Shown here piece by piece: positions 35,285-43,388 of a stretch of DNA of 64,000 nucleotides. Under the pieces are notes generated by a model. It saw only the letters and a list, made by a program, of their open reading frames with translations. It had not been told where the DNA came from and ran no database searches. The stretch comes from Pacificimonas pallii. GTDB taxonomy: Bacteria > Pseudomonadota > Alphaproteobacteria > Sphingomonadales > Sphingomonadaceae. The DNA lies in the NCBI RefSeq assembly GCF_019204005.1, contig NZ_JAGSPA010000002.1, forward strand, positions 1 through 64,000, written 5' to 3'. Each line of letters opens with the position of its first letter. Position 1 is the stretch's first letter. The position numbers and the translations under genes were made by a program.

Positions 35285-36615
35285 ACGAGATCGTGACCCG
35301 CTTTGCGCCGAGCCCCACGGGGCGGCTGCACGTCGGCAATATTCGTGCGGCGCTGATCAACTGGCTGTTCGCGCGGAATGGCGGGGGGCGGTTCCTGCTG
35401 CGGCTGGACGATACCGACGCGGAGCGCTCGCGCGCGGAATATGCCGATGCCATCGTCGACGATCTGGCATGGCTGGGACTGAGCCCGGACGGAACGGTGA
35501 AACAGTCCGAGCGCACCGCGCTGTATGACGCGTCGTTCCGGAAGCTGCGTGATGCCGGGCGGATCTATCCCGCCTATGAAACGGCGGACGAACTCGACCT
35601 GAAGCGCAAGGTACAGGCCGCGCGCGGCCTGCCGCCGGTCTATGACCGCGCGGCGCTGAAACTGTCCGACGCAGAGCGCGCGCGGCTGGAGGCGGAAGGG
35701 GTGAGGCCGCACTGGCGGTTCCGGCTGGACATGGACGGTCCGGTATCGTGGCACGATCTGGTGCGCGGCGAGGCGCATATCGATCCGGCATCGCTGAGCG
35801 ACCCGGTCGTGCGGCGCGCGGACGGCAGCTGGCTATACATGCTGCCGAGCGTCATCGACGATATTGATATGGGCGTAACGCATGTGGTGCGCGGCGAGGA
35901 TCATGTGACGAATTCCGGTGTGCAGCTCCAGATGTTCGCCGCGCTGGGCGCGAAGGCACCGGAATTTGCGCATGTCAGCCTGCTGACGGGCGCGGAGGGT
36001 GACAAGCTGTCGAAGCGGGCGGGCGCATTGGGGCTGGATGCGCTGCGCGAGATGGGTGTCGAGCCTGTCAGCATTGCGGCGCTGCTGGCGCGGATCGGGA
36101 CGTCGCAGCCGGTCGAGCCTGTCGCCGGTCTTTCCGAACTGGCGGCGGAATTTTCCTTCGCTCAGTTCGGGCGGGCCCCCGCGCGGTTCGATCCCGCGGA
36201 CCTGTTGCCGCTAAATGCGAAGATATTGCATGCGGCGGACCATGCGCGCGTCGCGGACCGCCTGCCGCCGGACATGGACGAGGCGGCGTGGCATGTGATC
36301 CGGCCGAACGTGCAGACTATCGGCGATGTCAAAGCGCTGTGGCAGATCGTGACAGGGCCGGTGGCAAGCACTGCCGCCGCCGAAGACGCGGCATATCTGG
36401 CGGAAGCCGCCTCCGCGCTGGCTGAACTGCCATGGGGCGACGATATCTGGCCGCGCTGGACGGCAGCGCTGAAGGCCGCGACCGGACGTAAGGGGCGGGC
36501 GCTGTTCCTGCCGCTGCGGCAGGCGCTGACGGGCGAGGATCATGGCCCGGAAATGGCGGGCCTGGTGCGGCTGATTGGGCGCGAAGAGGTGCTGGCGCGC
36601 CTTGAGGCGGCATGA
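35281..36615 (+). CDS. gltX: Glutamate-tRNA ligase
   Basis: A 444-residue class I aminoacyl-tRNA synthetase. The HIGH-type motif is in PSPTGRLHVGNIRAA and the KMSKS-type motif is DKLSKRAG, with the family segment VRGEDHVTNS between them. Many alphaproteobacteria carry two paralogues, one of which charges tRNA-Gln; which type this is cannot be told by eye. The ATG 35281 is chosen because the family N terminus NEIVTRFAPSPTG follows at once. It overlaps the small zinc-finger frame by 4 bases. Confidence 0.95.
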   Translation: MNEIVTRFAPSPTGRLHVGNIRAALINWLFARNGGGRFLLRLDDTDAERSRAEYADAIVDDLAWLGLSPDGTVKQSERTALYDASFRKLRDAGRIYPAYETADELDLKRKVQAARGLPPVYDRAALKLSDAERARLEAEGVRPHWRFRLDMDGPVSWHDLVRGEAHIDPASLSDPVVRRADGSWLYMLPSVIDDIDMGVTHVVRGEDHVTNSGVQLQMFAALGAKAPEFAHVSLLTGAEGDKLSKRAGALGLDALREMGVEPVSIAALLARIGTSQPVEPVAGLSELAAEFSFAQFGRAPARFDPADLLPLNAKILHAADHARVADRLPPDMDEAAWHVIRPNVQTIGDVKALWQIVTGPVASTAAAEDAAYLAEAASALAELPWGDDIWPRWTAALKAATGRKGRALFLPLRQALTGEDHGPEMAGLVRLIGREEVLARLEAA

Positions 36616-36732
36616 CGGCGCGGTGCCCGGACGGCGCGGCCACATCTGGCAGAGTACTGATCTTGAAGAGATAAATCCTGTCATGCTCCGCTGAAAAGAG
36701 CTGGACATGCGTGAGCGTTTCGACACCGTAAC

Positions 36733-36760
36733 TTGACAAATGGGAGTGATGTAATACCGT
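36733..36760 (+). promoter_or_regulatory. Possible sigma-70 promoter of the TonB gene
   Basis: A perfect -35 TTGACA (36733-36738) is followed after 16 bases by TACCGT. The start codon lies 46 bases downstream. ACCGTAAC occurs twice around it (36725-36732 and 36756-36763). The remaining 36616-36732 shows no gene. Confidence 0.4.
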
Positions 36761-36806
36761 AACAACACGCTCCGTGGGAGGATTGGAGTGCGAGGAGGAG
36801 GGTGAA

Positions 36807-37472
36807 ATGTCTTATATTGAAACAGGAAATCCAAGGCGCAGCCCGGCGGCCATTCTGGTCACCGGCGGCGCACATGTCGTGATCGGCTGGATGGCCCTGA
36901 CGCTGGCGGGCGTCGTACCGGGCCCGGTCACATCGCTGCCACCGATCGTCCTGAAGCCGAACATCGAGGAACCGAAGAAAACGCCGCCGCCGCCGGAGCC
37001 CGACGTGAATTATGTGGACGTCCCCCCTCAGCTGGCGCCGCCGGACATCGATGTGCAGGTTCCGCTGCAACCCGACGCTCCGCTGATTTTCGATCCGGAA
37101 ATCCCAGCCCTGCCCCGGCTGGAACCAGGACGCGGGGGTGAGGGGACGGTTGCGGTCGAGCCGCCTCCGCGCGAACCGGTGCTGACCAAAGGCCGCCTGA
37201 ACGAGCGATATGCGCGGGATTTCCAGCCGCCCTATCCGACGAGTGCAAAGCGGGCGGGTCATGAGGGCGTCGTCGCGGTGACTGTGCAGGTCGGCACGGA
37301 CGGGCGCGTCGCATCCGCCAGCATCGCGCAGTCCAGCGGACATCAGGCGCTGGACCGGGCCGCGCTGAAACAGGCGCGACAGCGCTGGCGCTTCGTACCG
37401 GCAACGCGCGACGGCGTGGCGATCGAAAGCACATTGACGATCTCCGTAAGGTTCGAGATCGAAAACGCGTAA
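36807..37472 (+). CDS. TonB family energy transducer
   Basis: A 221-residue inner-membrane protein. One N-terminal helix (about 14-36, AAILVTGGAHVVIGWMALTL) is followed by a proline-rich periplasmic spacer (KKTPPPPEPD, VPPQLAPPD) and the C-terminal TonB domain (YARDFQPPYPTSAKRAGHEG, VAVTVQVGTDGRV). It transfers proton-motive energy to outer-membrane receptors such as the one at 16402. ATG 36807 has GAGGAGGG upstream. No exbB or exbD is adjacent. Confidence 0.9.
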   Translation: MSYIETGNPRRSPAAILVTGGAHVVIGWMALTLAGVVPGPVTSLPPIVLKPNIEEPKKTPPPPEPDVNYVDVPPQLAPPDIDVQVPLQPDAPLIFDPEIPALPRLEPGRGGEGTVAVEPPPREPVLTKGRLNERYARDFQPPYPTSAKRAGHEGVVAVTVQVGTDGRVASASIAQSSGHQALDRAALKQARQRWRFVPATRDGVAIESTLTISVRFEIENA

Positions 37473-37495
37473 ATCCGCGCCCAGGATTGGCGGGC

Positions 37496-37654
37496 CTAGG
37501 TCTTGCGGCGATTTTGTATGAGTGTGGCGAGAATGGCGAGGATGATCCCGACGCCGAGGCCGGACAGGAAGCCGATGGACGGCTGACCCTGGAATATGCC
37601 GATCACCGCGCCGATGATCACGGCGAACGCCAAAAGAATTCCCGCTGCACTCAT
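37496..37654 (-). CDS. Small two-helix membrane protein
   Basis: A 52-residue frame, almost entirely hydrophobic: helix 1 ILLAFAVIIGAVIGIF, the loop QGQPSIG, helix 2 GLGVGIILAILATLI, then a basic tail QNRRKT. The glycine spacing in both helices and positive end fit a real small integral membrane protein. It converges with the TonB gene, 23 bases apart. Family not recognised. Confidence 0.6.
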   Translation of the reverse strand: MSAAGILLAFAVIIGAVIGIFQGQPSIGFLSGLGVGIILAILATLIQNRRKT

Positions 37655-37812
37655 ATGAATTCACCTGTCACAATTGTACCAAAACGGGACGCTGCGAGCA
37701 TATTTTCGAACCGCCGCCGCAACCACTGCACGGCTCGCCCCTGAGTGCGACATAATGGCATAGTCATTGCATGAAAGCCTGCAGGGCCAGGTTTCTGTAG
37801 TGGGGAGTAGCC

Positions 37813-38022
37813 ATGCACATCCAGTCGGTTAGCGATCGACACTCGTTCAACGAGGCCGCGATGTTGGTTGAACGGTTCGGCGATGAGGCTGTGCTGGAAG
37901 CGGCGACCATCGCCGATGCACATTTGAATGCCGGGGACACGCCGAACTTTGCGCGCTGGCGCCAGGTTGAGCAGGCGATTCTCATGCTTCAGCTGGTAGA
38001 CGTCGTCGGCGAGGTGCACTGA
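37813..38022 (+). CDS. Small hypothetical protein
   Basis: A 69-residue soluble helical protein beginning HIQSVSDRHSFNEAAMLVE. A GGGGAG site lies 6 bases before the ATG. It has balanced charge and no low-complexity sequence, which supports a real gene. Its last 41 bases overlap the end of the convergent TetR gene. No family recognised with confidence. Confidence 0.6.
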   Translation: MHIQSVSDRHSFNEAAMLVERFGDEAVLEAATIADAHLNAGDTPNFARWRQVEQAILMLQLVDVVGEVH

Positions 38023-38629
38023 CCTGCCGGGCGCCCATGCGCTCCAGCCGCAGGAGCGCGCCAAGTGTCATCGCGACCTGCGCCCGCACTTCGCCATCAT
38101 CAATGCCAAGTTCCGTTTCGATGGACTGCGCCAGCAGCGCATGTCCAAGCGCCGGTAGCATCACGGCGAGCGTGACCCGCGCGGAGTCGATCTTTCGGCG
38201 CCCCGGGACTTCGCCGGTCAGAACCTCGACAAGGTCAGCCACCGCCGCGTGAAACTGTGCCAGATCGGCAGGCTTTCCCGATAGCTGAACCCATGCGATC
38301 AGGCGTGTGGCCCCGCCGGGTCCGAAAGCATCGAACACTGTGTCGACGATTTCGCGCGGTGTGGTGCGCTTTTCGCGCAATTCCGCGGCAAGATGTTCGA
38401 CGATGCCGGTAAGCTCGCGGGTCATGGTGCCGATCAGCGCGCGGTGCAGGCCGCCCACCGATCCGAAATGATGCGTGATGTTGCCATGCGTCATCCCAAG
38501 CGCCCTTGCGACCGCCTTCAGCGTGACCGCCTGCGGGCCCTCTGCAATAAGAAGTTCACGCGCGGCCGCTATGGCATCGGCGCGCACGGCCTCGGGCGGG
38601 CGGCGGCTTTTACGAATCTTTATTGGCAT
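37982..38629 (-). CDS. TetR family transcriptional regulator
   Basis: A 215-residue regulator. The N-terminal helix-turn-helix covers about residues 12-60 (AIAAARELLIAEGPQAVTLKAVARALGMTHGNITHHFGS in sequence, with the recognition helix at THGNITHHF). The remainder is an all-helical ligand domain. Start at ATG 38629; a TTG three codons upstream is possible. It diverges from the thioesterase gene with only 19 bases between the two start codons, so it very likely controls that gene and itself. Its ligand may be an acyl-CoA, by context only. Confidence 0.9.
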   Translation of the reverse strand: MPIKIRKSRRPPEAVRADAIAAARELLIAEGPQAVTLKAVARALGMTHGNITHHFGSVGGLHRALIGTMTRELTGIVEHLAAELREKRTTPREIVDTVFDAFGPGGATRLIAWVQLSGKPADLAQFHAAVADLVEVLTGEVPGRRKIDSARVTLAVMLPALGHALLAQSIETELGIDDGEVRAQVAMTLGALLRLERMGARQVSAPRRRRLPAEA

Positions 38630-38648
38630 CGGTGACAATTAGTTTAAG

Positions 38649-39065
38649 ATGAGCGACATGACGGCAGCCAGAATCGATCATCCCCTCAACATCAGTTCTT
38701 CCCATATTGACCATATGGGGCACGTGAATAATGCCGTCTACCTGTCATGGGTTCAGGAAGCGGTCGTGTCGCACTGGGAAACCTTCGCGCCGGCGTCGGC
38801 GCAGGCGGCTTATCTGTGGGTCGCGCTGAAGCACGAAATCACCTATCGCAAGGCCGCCTTTCTGGAAGACAGCCTGGTCGCGAGTGTCGCGCTGGAGCGG
38901 GTGAAGGGCGTGCGCGCCTTTTACCGGACGATCATTCACCGCGGCGAAGAGGTGCTTGCCGAAGTTGACAGCATCTGGTGCTCCGTCGACGCGCAATCCC
39001 ACAGGCCCGTTCGCGTCGCGCGCGAAATCGTCGGCCGGTTTCTGGGCGGTGCGGACCCGAAATAG
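38649..39065 (+). CDS. Acyl-CoA thioesterase (hotdog fold, 4HBT type)
   Basis: A 138-residue hotdog protein. The family motif SHIDHMGHVNNAVYLSWVQEA contains the conserved aspartate and the HVNN turn of 4-hydroxybenzoyl-CoA thioesterase-like enzymes. These hydrolyse acyl-CoA or acyl-ACP thioesters as tetramers. Divergent from the TetR gene; the ATG at 38649 or the one at 38658 could be used. Confidence 0.9.
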   Translation: MSDMTAARIDHPLNISSSHIDHMGHVNNAVYLSWVQEAVVSHWETFAPASAQAAYLWVALKHEITYRKAAFLEDSLVASVALERVKGVRAFYRTIIHRGEEVLAEVDSIWCSVDAQSHRPVRVAREIVGRFLGGADPK

Positions 39066-39072
39066 CGGGCCG

Positions 39073-39378
39073 TTATACCGCGCGGGGCGCGTGTGCGGCC
39101 CGGGTCGCCGCATCATTTTCGACAACCACATTCGCGGCCATATCGATGTCATCCGACGCGGCATTAGGGCGGACGTCCCGCGCCGGGGCCGTTTCGCCGC
39201 GCAGATGCCGATAGAGGGCGAGGCCGCCCATCACGGCAAGGCCGCCAAAGGCAGCGCCGCGAAAGCGCCGTGAGGCGAGGCCAAGGCCGATCGCCGCACC
39301 CACCGGACCGCCCACGCGGGCCCCTACGGCGTCCGCCGCCTTCTTGCCAATTGCTGCCCCGATAAATCTGCCGATCAT
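39073..39378 (-). CDS. Hypothetical glycine/alanine-rich small protein
   Basis: A 101-residue protein. The first half (IGRFIGAAIGKKAADAVGARVGG...AFGGLAVMGGLALYRHL) is glycine-rich and amphipathic, like small membrane-associated stress proteins; the second half is polar. No family recognised. An EcfG-like promoter motif lies about 40-60 bases upstream, which would fit a stress role. It is the last gene after the ccm/YqaA run on the minus strand, 78 bases after YqaA. Confidence 0.55.
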   Translation of the reverse strand: MIGRFIGAAIGKKAADAVGARVGGPVGAAIGLGLASRRFRGAAFGGLAVMGGLALYRHLRGETAPARDVRPNAASDDIDMAANVVVENDAATRAAHAPRAV

Positions 39379-39416
39379 GACGTCCTGCTTTCGCTGATGT
39401 GAATCTCTGACCGAAC

Positions 39417-39442
39417 AACCGTCCGGGCTGCATTCCGGTTCC
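39417..39442 (-). promoter_or_regulatory. EcfG-like promoter candidate
   Basis: On the minus strand GGAAC (39442-39438) is followed after 16 bases by CGGTT, against the consensus CGTT. It is therefore one insertion or one mismatch away from ideal and points at the hypothetical gene at 39378. Confidence 0.35.
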
Positions 39443-39456
39443 TGCCGCCGGACCAG

Positions 39457-40041
39457 CTAAATGAGGTATTTTGCCGCGACGAAACCGCCGATGAATAAAA
39501 TGCCGATCAGCGTGGTGATGAGGCCGAAATGCCGGTCGAGCAATGCCTTCATCGGTTCGCCGAAATAGCGCAGCAGACCGGCCAGCAGGAAAAAGCGCAG
39601 ACCGCGCCCGATGACGCTGATCGCCAGCATGGTCCAGAGCGAGAAGCCTGTCGCGCCGCTGGCGATGGTGAAAATCTTGAAGGGGACGGGCGATACGGCG
39701 GCAAGAAAGACGATGCTGATGGCCTGGGAGTTGAATGTCTCGGCGAGAGAGGCGAACTGTTCTTCTGCGCCGTAGGTACTGAGCAGCCACGTGCCGACCG
39801 TATCGAACAGACTTGCACCAATGACCCAGCCAAGCGCGGCGCCGAGGACGGAGGTAATGGTCGTGATCGCGGCGAAGCGGAATGCCTTCAGCGGCCGTGC
39901 CAGCGCCATGGGGGCAAGAAGTACATCGGGCGGGATCGGGAAGAAGCTGGATTCCATGAACGAAATCAGGGCGAGCCATCGCTCCGCCAGCGGATGTGCC
40001 GCTTTTGCGAGTGTCCAGTGATATAGGCGTTTCAGCATCAT
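39457..40041 (-). CDS. YqaA family (DedA-like) membrane protein
   Basis: A 194-residue inner-membrane protein. The motif LISFMESSFFPIPPDVLLAPMA is the re-entrant signature of YqaA/SNARE-associated proteins, and FLAAVSPVPFKIFTIASGA is the second family motif (F/Y-R-P-P position). Related DedA proteins are lipid carriers; the substrate here is not known. It follows ccmB by 70 bases on the same strand. Confidence 0.87.
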   Translation of the reverse strand: MMLKRLYHWTLAKAAHPLAERWLALISFMESSFFPIPPDVLLAPMALARPLKAFRFAAITTITSVLGAALGWVIGASLFDTVGTWLLSTYGAEEQFASLAETFNSQAISIVFLAAVSPVPFKIFTIASGATGFSLWTMLAISVIGRGLRFFLLAGLLRYFGEPMKALLDRHFGLITTLIGILFIGGFVAAKYLI

Positions 40042-40111
40042 GTGCCCGCTACTGCGTTGCCGCGGCGGCGTCCACTGAACAGTTTCCTGACGATGCTTGC
40101 CGAATGAGCGT

Positions 40112-40708
40112 TCAGTCGGCGGCGCGCAGGGAGGCCGCGGCGGCAAATGGTGCGATCGCAACAAGCAGGAGAGCCGCCGCGGCGGTCAGTCTGAGCGACC
40201 CGCCGCTGCCGAAGATCAGCACAGGCAGGGCGAAGGGAAGCACCACGACGCCCGCGATTGCCGTGCCCGCCCGGCTGCCTGCGGTCAGCGCGGCGGCGAT
40301 GACGCCGAGCGCCGCGAGCGCCGAACTGCCGATGAGGAGAGCCGGGATCAGCGCGGCGTCGATGCCGAGGAGCGGGATCGAAAGCACAGCGGCGGCGACC
40401 AGGGCGGGCGCCAGACCGAGCCAATGCGAAATCATCCGGGCGAACATGATCAGTTCAAGCGAGAGGCCGGATATGCGCAGGCGGTCCATCGCACCGGTAT
40501 CGAGGTCTTCGGCGATCAGCGTGCCGATGGGCAGGAGGCTGGCCAACAGGGCGGCGATCCAGATCGTGCCGGGGCCGATGCGGGCAAGAATGGCCGCATC
40601 GGGGCCAACGGCAAAAGCGGTGAGACTGACGATAATCAGGAAAAACACGACCGGCAGCAACATTTCCGGCAGGCGCACGTGGCGGCGGATGAGACGCGCA
40701 AGTGTCAT
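40112..40708 (-). CDS. ccmB: Heme exporter protein CcmB
   Basis: A 198-residue membrane subunit with six helices (LPVVFFLIIVSLTAFAVG first). LAEDLDTGAMDRLRISGLSLE is the cytosolic family motif. With CcmA and other Ccm proteins it acts in cytochrome c maturation at the inner membrane. The ATG overlaps the stop of ccmA by 4 bases. The other ccm genes (C to H) are not in this window. Confidence 0.92.
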   Translation of the reverse strand: MTLARLIRRHVRLPEMLLPVVFFLIIVSLTAFAVGPDAAILARIGPGTIWIAALLASLLPIGTLIAEDLDTGAMDRLRISGLSLELIMFARMISHWLGLAPALVAAAVLSIPLLGIDAALIPALLIGSSALAALGVIAAALTAGSRAGTAIAGVVVLPFALPVLIFGSGGSLRLTAAAALLLVAIAPFAAAASLRAAD

Positions 40709-41274
40709 CCGCTGACCCCGGCCTGGCGGCTGAGGGTCAGCGTCCGGGCATCCGGCAGGTCGGTCTCTCCATGCGTGGCGGCGACGATGATACCGCCATG
40801 ATCGCGGTGGTTCTGGATCATGGCGGCGAGACGCGCGCGCCCCTCGCTGTCGAGCGCGGCGCCGGGTTCGTCCATCAGCCAGATGTCGGCATCTTCCTCG
40901 GCAAGCAGCCAGAGAGCGGCGCGGCGCTGCTGACCCTGCGAAAGAATGCCGATGGGCACGGAAAGCAGCGATGCGACGCCCATGGCGTCACCGCGCGGTG
41001 GCCGGCCGAGCCAGCCTGCGAATTCCTGCGCCAATGTCCGGCGCGGTGACAGGGCGTTCCGATGGCCGAGCCAGCCGAGGCGGCCATCGATCCTGACGTC
41101 GCCTGTGGTGGGGGTGAGCAGGCCCGCAAGCGTGCGCAGCAGGCTGGATTTTCCAGACCCGTTCGCTCCTGTCACGCGCAGGGCATCGCCGGCCTGAAGG
41201 GCCAGATCGAGATTTTCGAACAGCGAAACGGTACCGCGCGTCAGGGACAGGTGACGGACGACCAGGGAGGACAT
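40705..41274 (-). CDS. ccmA: Heme ABC exporter ATP-binding protein CcmA
   Basis: A 189-residue ABC ATPase. Walker A is GANGSGKSS, the signature motif is LSQGQQRRAAL and Walker B is IWLMDEPGAALD; the switch histidine is in AATHGE. Shorter than many ABC subunits, as usual for CcmA. The ATG 41274 gives the family N terminus; it comes 10 bases after the stop of the FKBP gene. Confidence 0.93.
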   Translation of the reverse strand: MSSLVVRHLSLTRGTVSLFENLDLALQAGDALRVTGANGSGKSSLLRTLAGLLTPTTGDVRIDGRLGWLGHRNALSPRRTLAQEFAGWLGRPPRGDAMGVASLLSVPIGILSQGQQRRAALWLLAEEDADIWLMDEPGAALDSEGRARLAAMIQNHRDHGGIIVAATHGETDLPDARTLTLSRQAGVSG

Positions 41275-41284
41275 CCGCAGCGCG

Positions 41285-41833
41285 CTACTGGCCTTCCGGA
41301 GCCGCTCCGGAGATATCGGCACTGGCCGGCGGCGGACCGCCAGCGACAGATCCGGGTGCCACCGCGAGCAGTTCGACCTCGAAAATCAGGTCCGAGCCCG
41401 GCGGGATCGCATCGCCCGCACCGCGCTGGCCGTAGCCAAGTTCGGACGGGATCAGAAACCGGTATTTGGAACCGGGCGTCATCAACTGCAGACCCTCGGT
41501 CCAGCCCGGGATCACCTGACCCACGCCAAAGACGGCGGGTTCGCCGCGCACATAGCTTGAATCGAAGACCGTACCGTCATCGAGCGTGCCTTCGTAATGC
41601 ACCAGGACGGTATCGTTCGGGCCCGGAGCGGTCGCCCCTTCCTCACCCTTGCGCAGCACCTGATATTGCAGGCCGCTTGCCGTCGTCTCAAGAGCGAGAT
41701 GGCGCGTGCCGACGCATGAAAACAGGCCCATCGCCACGGCGGCGAGGACGAGGAGGCCGAGCCAGAAGCCGACGCCCTGCTGGCGCACCTGCTTCCGGGG
41801 CATCGGGTCGGCGATGGTCGAACGCTTGGCCAT
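41285..41833 (-). CDS. FKBP-type peptidyl-prolyl cis-trans isomerase, membrane-anchored
   Basis: A 182-residue protein. One N-terminal hydrophobic segment (about 22-40, VGFWLGLLVLAAVAMGLFSC) would anchor it or serve as an uncleaved signal. The FKBP domain follows, with VLVHYEGTLDDGTVFDSSY, the family VIPGWTEGLQLM and the end PPGSDLIFEVELL. A cysteine lies in the anchor. It precedes ccmA by 10 bases and follows rpsU by 61 bases. Confidence 0.92.
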   Translation of the reverse strand: MAKRSTIADPMPRKQVRQQGVGFWLGLLVLAAVAMGLFSCVGTRHLALETTASGLQYQVLRKGEEGATAPGPNDTVLVHYEGTLDDGTVFDSSYVRGEPAVFGVGQVIPGWTEGLQLMTPGSKYRFLIPSELGYGQRGAGDAIPPGSDLIFEVELLAVAPGSVAGGPPPASADISGAAPEGQ

Positions 41834-41894
41834 CAATCTGCTCTTTCGTCAAATGTCCGAACGGATAGCTTCCCCGAACAGACGTGAACAGTGT

Positions 41895-42101
41895 TCAGCG
41901 AACGCCGTCGCGCTCTTCGCGCTTCCGCTCCAGCTTACGGGCGCGGCGGATGGCGGCGGCATGTTCGCGCGCCCGCTTTTCCGAAGGCTTTTCGTAATGA
42001 CGACGCAGCTTCATCTCGCGGTACACACCCTCACGCTGAAGTTTCTTCTTTAGCGCACGTAGTGCCTGATCGACATTGTTATCGCGAACGATGATCTGCA
42101 T
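41895..42101 (-). CDS. rpsU: 30S ribosomal protein S21
   Basis: A 68-residue basic ribosomal protein. It begins [20 protein letters not shown] and continues with [17 protein letters not shown], both fully typical for S21, with a strongly basic C-terminal helix. It diverges from the COQ9 gene, with 167 bases between start codons, in which I see no other gene. Confidence 0.97.
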   Translation of the reverse strand: MQIIVRDNNVDQALRALKKKLQREGVYREMKLRRHYEKPSEKRAREHAAAIRRARKLERKREERDGVR

Positions 42102-42268
42102 GTGGGTTCGTCACTCCAATAATTATAAATGGTTGGCACAATAGCGCACCGAGCCGGTGAGTGTTCCCACCAGCAAAACAGGCGGCCCCTTACCAATGGC
42201 GTCAGGCGCGCGCAAGGCGCTAAGCGAGTCGGAGCGCGCGAAACGTCGCGCGGGGTTGCGAACCGGCC

Positions 42269-43012
42269 ATGACACGTTGCATCATGGATCCCATGTCGAA
42301 ATCGAAAAACGCCGGGCCAGACTCCGCAGATCCAACAGCGCATCCCGCGGGGGAATATGCGCCTGCCGAAATGACGCTGGACGAACTGCGGCCCGTGCTG
42401 GTGCGCGATATGCTGCCCGATGTCGCGTTTGACGGCTGGGGCTGGGAAGCGGCGGAGGCCGCGGCCGAACGACTCGATGTGCCGGCCGAGCGCGTGAAAC
42501 TGCTGTTCCCCGCGGGCCCGATCGACATGATCGTCGCGTGGCTGCGGATCGCAGATGAGGATATGCTGGCCGCGCTGTCTGCCGAGGGCGTTTCCGACAT
42601 GAAGATACGCGACAGGATTCGCCGCGCCGTCGAAATTCGGCTGGAGCAGGCGGAACCCAATAAGGAGGCGGTGCGCGAAGCCTCGAAAATCCTCGCCTAT
42701 CCGCGGCATGCCATGACGTCGGTCAGAAGCCTGTGGACAACGGTCGACGCGATGTGGCGGATCGCCGGTGATACGGCAACCGATTATAATTATTACACGA
42801 AGCGCGGGATCCTGTCGGGGGTTTATTCGTCCACGCTGCTCTATTGGCTACAGGATGACAGCGAGGATTTCGCCGATACGCGCGCGTTCCTGTCGCGGCG
42901 CATCGACAATGTGATGCAGTTTGAAAAGGGCAAGGCGGAGCTGCTGCGGGCGAAGCGGCGTCTGCCGAGCATCAGCCGCTTTTTCGGACGCCTGCGCTAC
43001 CCGGGCGTGTGA
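42269..43012 (+). CDS. COQ9 family ubiquinone biosynthesis protein
   Basis: A 247-residue protein (239 if the ATG at 42293 is used). The helical TetR-like fold of COQ9 is seen in FDGWGWEAAEAAAERLDV, LFPAGPIDMIVAWL and the C-terminal DYNYYTKRGILSGVYSSTLLYWL, which is the lipid-binding family motif. COQ9 presents ubiquinone precursors to COQ7-type hydroxylases at the membrane. Found in alphaproteobacteria and mitochondria. Single gene. Confidence 0.92.
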   Translation: MTRCIMDPMSKSKNAGPDSADPTAHPAGEYAPAEMTLDELRPVLVRDMLPDVAFDGWGWEAAEAAAERLDVPAERVKLLFPAGPIDMIVAWLRIADEDMLAALSAEGVSDMKIRDRIRRAVEIRLEQAEPNKEAVREASKILAYPRHAMTSVRSLWTTVDAMWRIAGDTATDYNYYTKRGILSGVYSSTLLYWLQDDSEDFADTRAFLSRRIDNVMQFEKGKAELLRAKRRLPSISRFFGRLRYPGV

Positions 43013-43089
43013 ATCCCGCGCGCGCAGGCACGGCCCGCCGCCGCCATATGTACGCGCAGTCCACGGGGCTATAGCCAATGCCGACCAAT

Positions 43090-43110
43090 GGTGATAATCA
43101 ATCGCAATAG
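43090..43110. promoter_or_regulatory. Fur-box-like site upstream of feoAB
   Basis: GGTGATAATCAATCGCAATAG, 30 bases before the feoA start, has GATAATCA and a partly symmetric AT-rich second half, like degenerate Fur boxes. Iron repression of feoAB is common, but alphaproteobacteria also use Irr or RirA, and I cannot tell which regulator binds. Confidence 0.4.
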
Positions 43111-43139
43111 CGAAACTTTTGCGAGTGTAGATGGCCCCC

Positions 43140-43388
43140 ATGCGAATCGATCAGCTGACCCCCGGCACCGTCGCGCACATCGTTGCGATCGATCTTGACG
43201 AACTGGGGGAGCGCCGTCTGCGCGAACACGGTCTGGACGAAGGCGTGGAAGTCGAATTGCTGCACCGCGCCGCCTTTGGCGCCGACCCGCTGGCGGTCCG
43301 CGTGGGCAATGCCTGTGTGGCGATGCGCCGCTCCCAGGCGGCCGGCGTGACGGTCAGGGTGGCCCAGCGCCTAGAGGCCGCTGAATGA
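43140..43388 (+). CDS. feoA: Ferrous iron transport protein FeoA
   Basis: An 82-residue SH3-like protein that regulates FeoB. RIDQLTPGTVAHIVAID and ERRLREHGLDEGVEVELLHRA are typical. The ATG 43140 is preferred to one three codons upstream because it gives the family N terminus. It overlaps feoB by 4 bases. Confidence 0.93.
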   Translation: MRIDQLTPGTVAHIVAIDLDELGERRLREHGLDEGVEVELLHRAAFGADPLAVRVGNACVAMRRSQAAGVTVRVAQRLEAAE

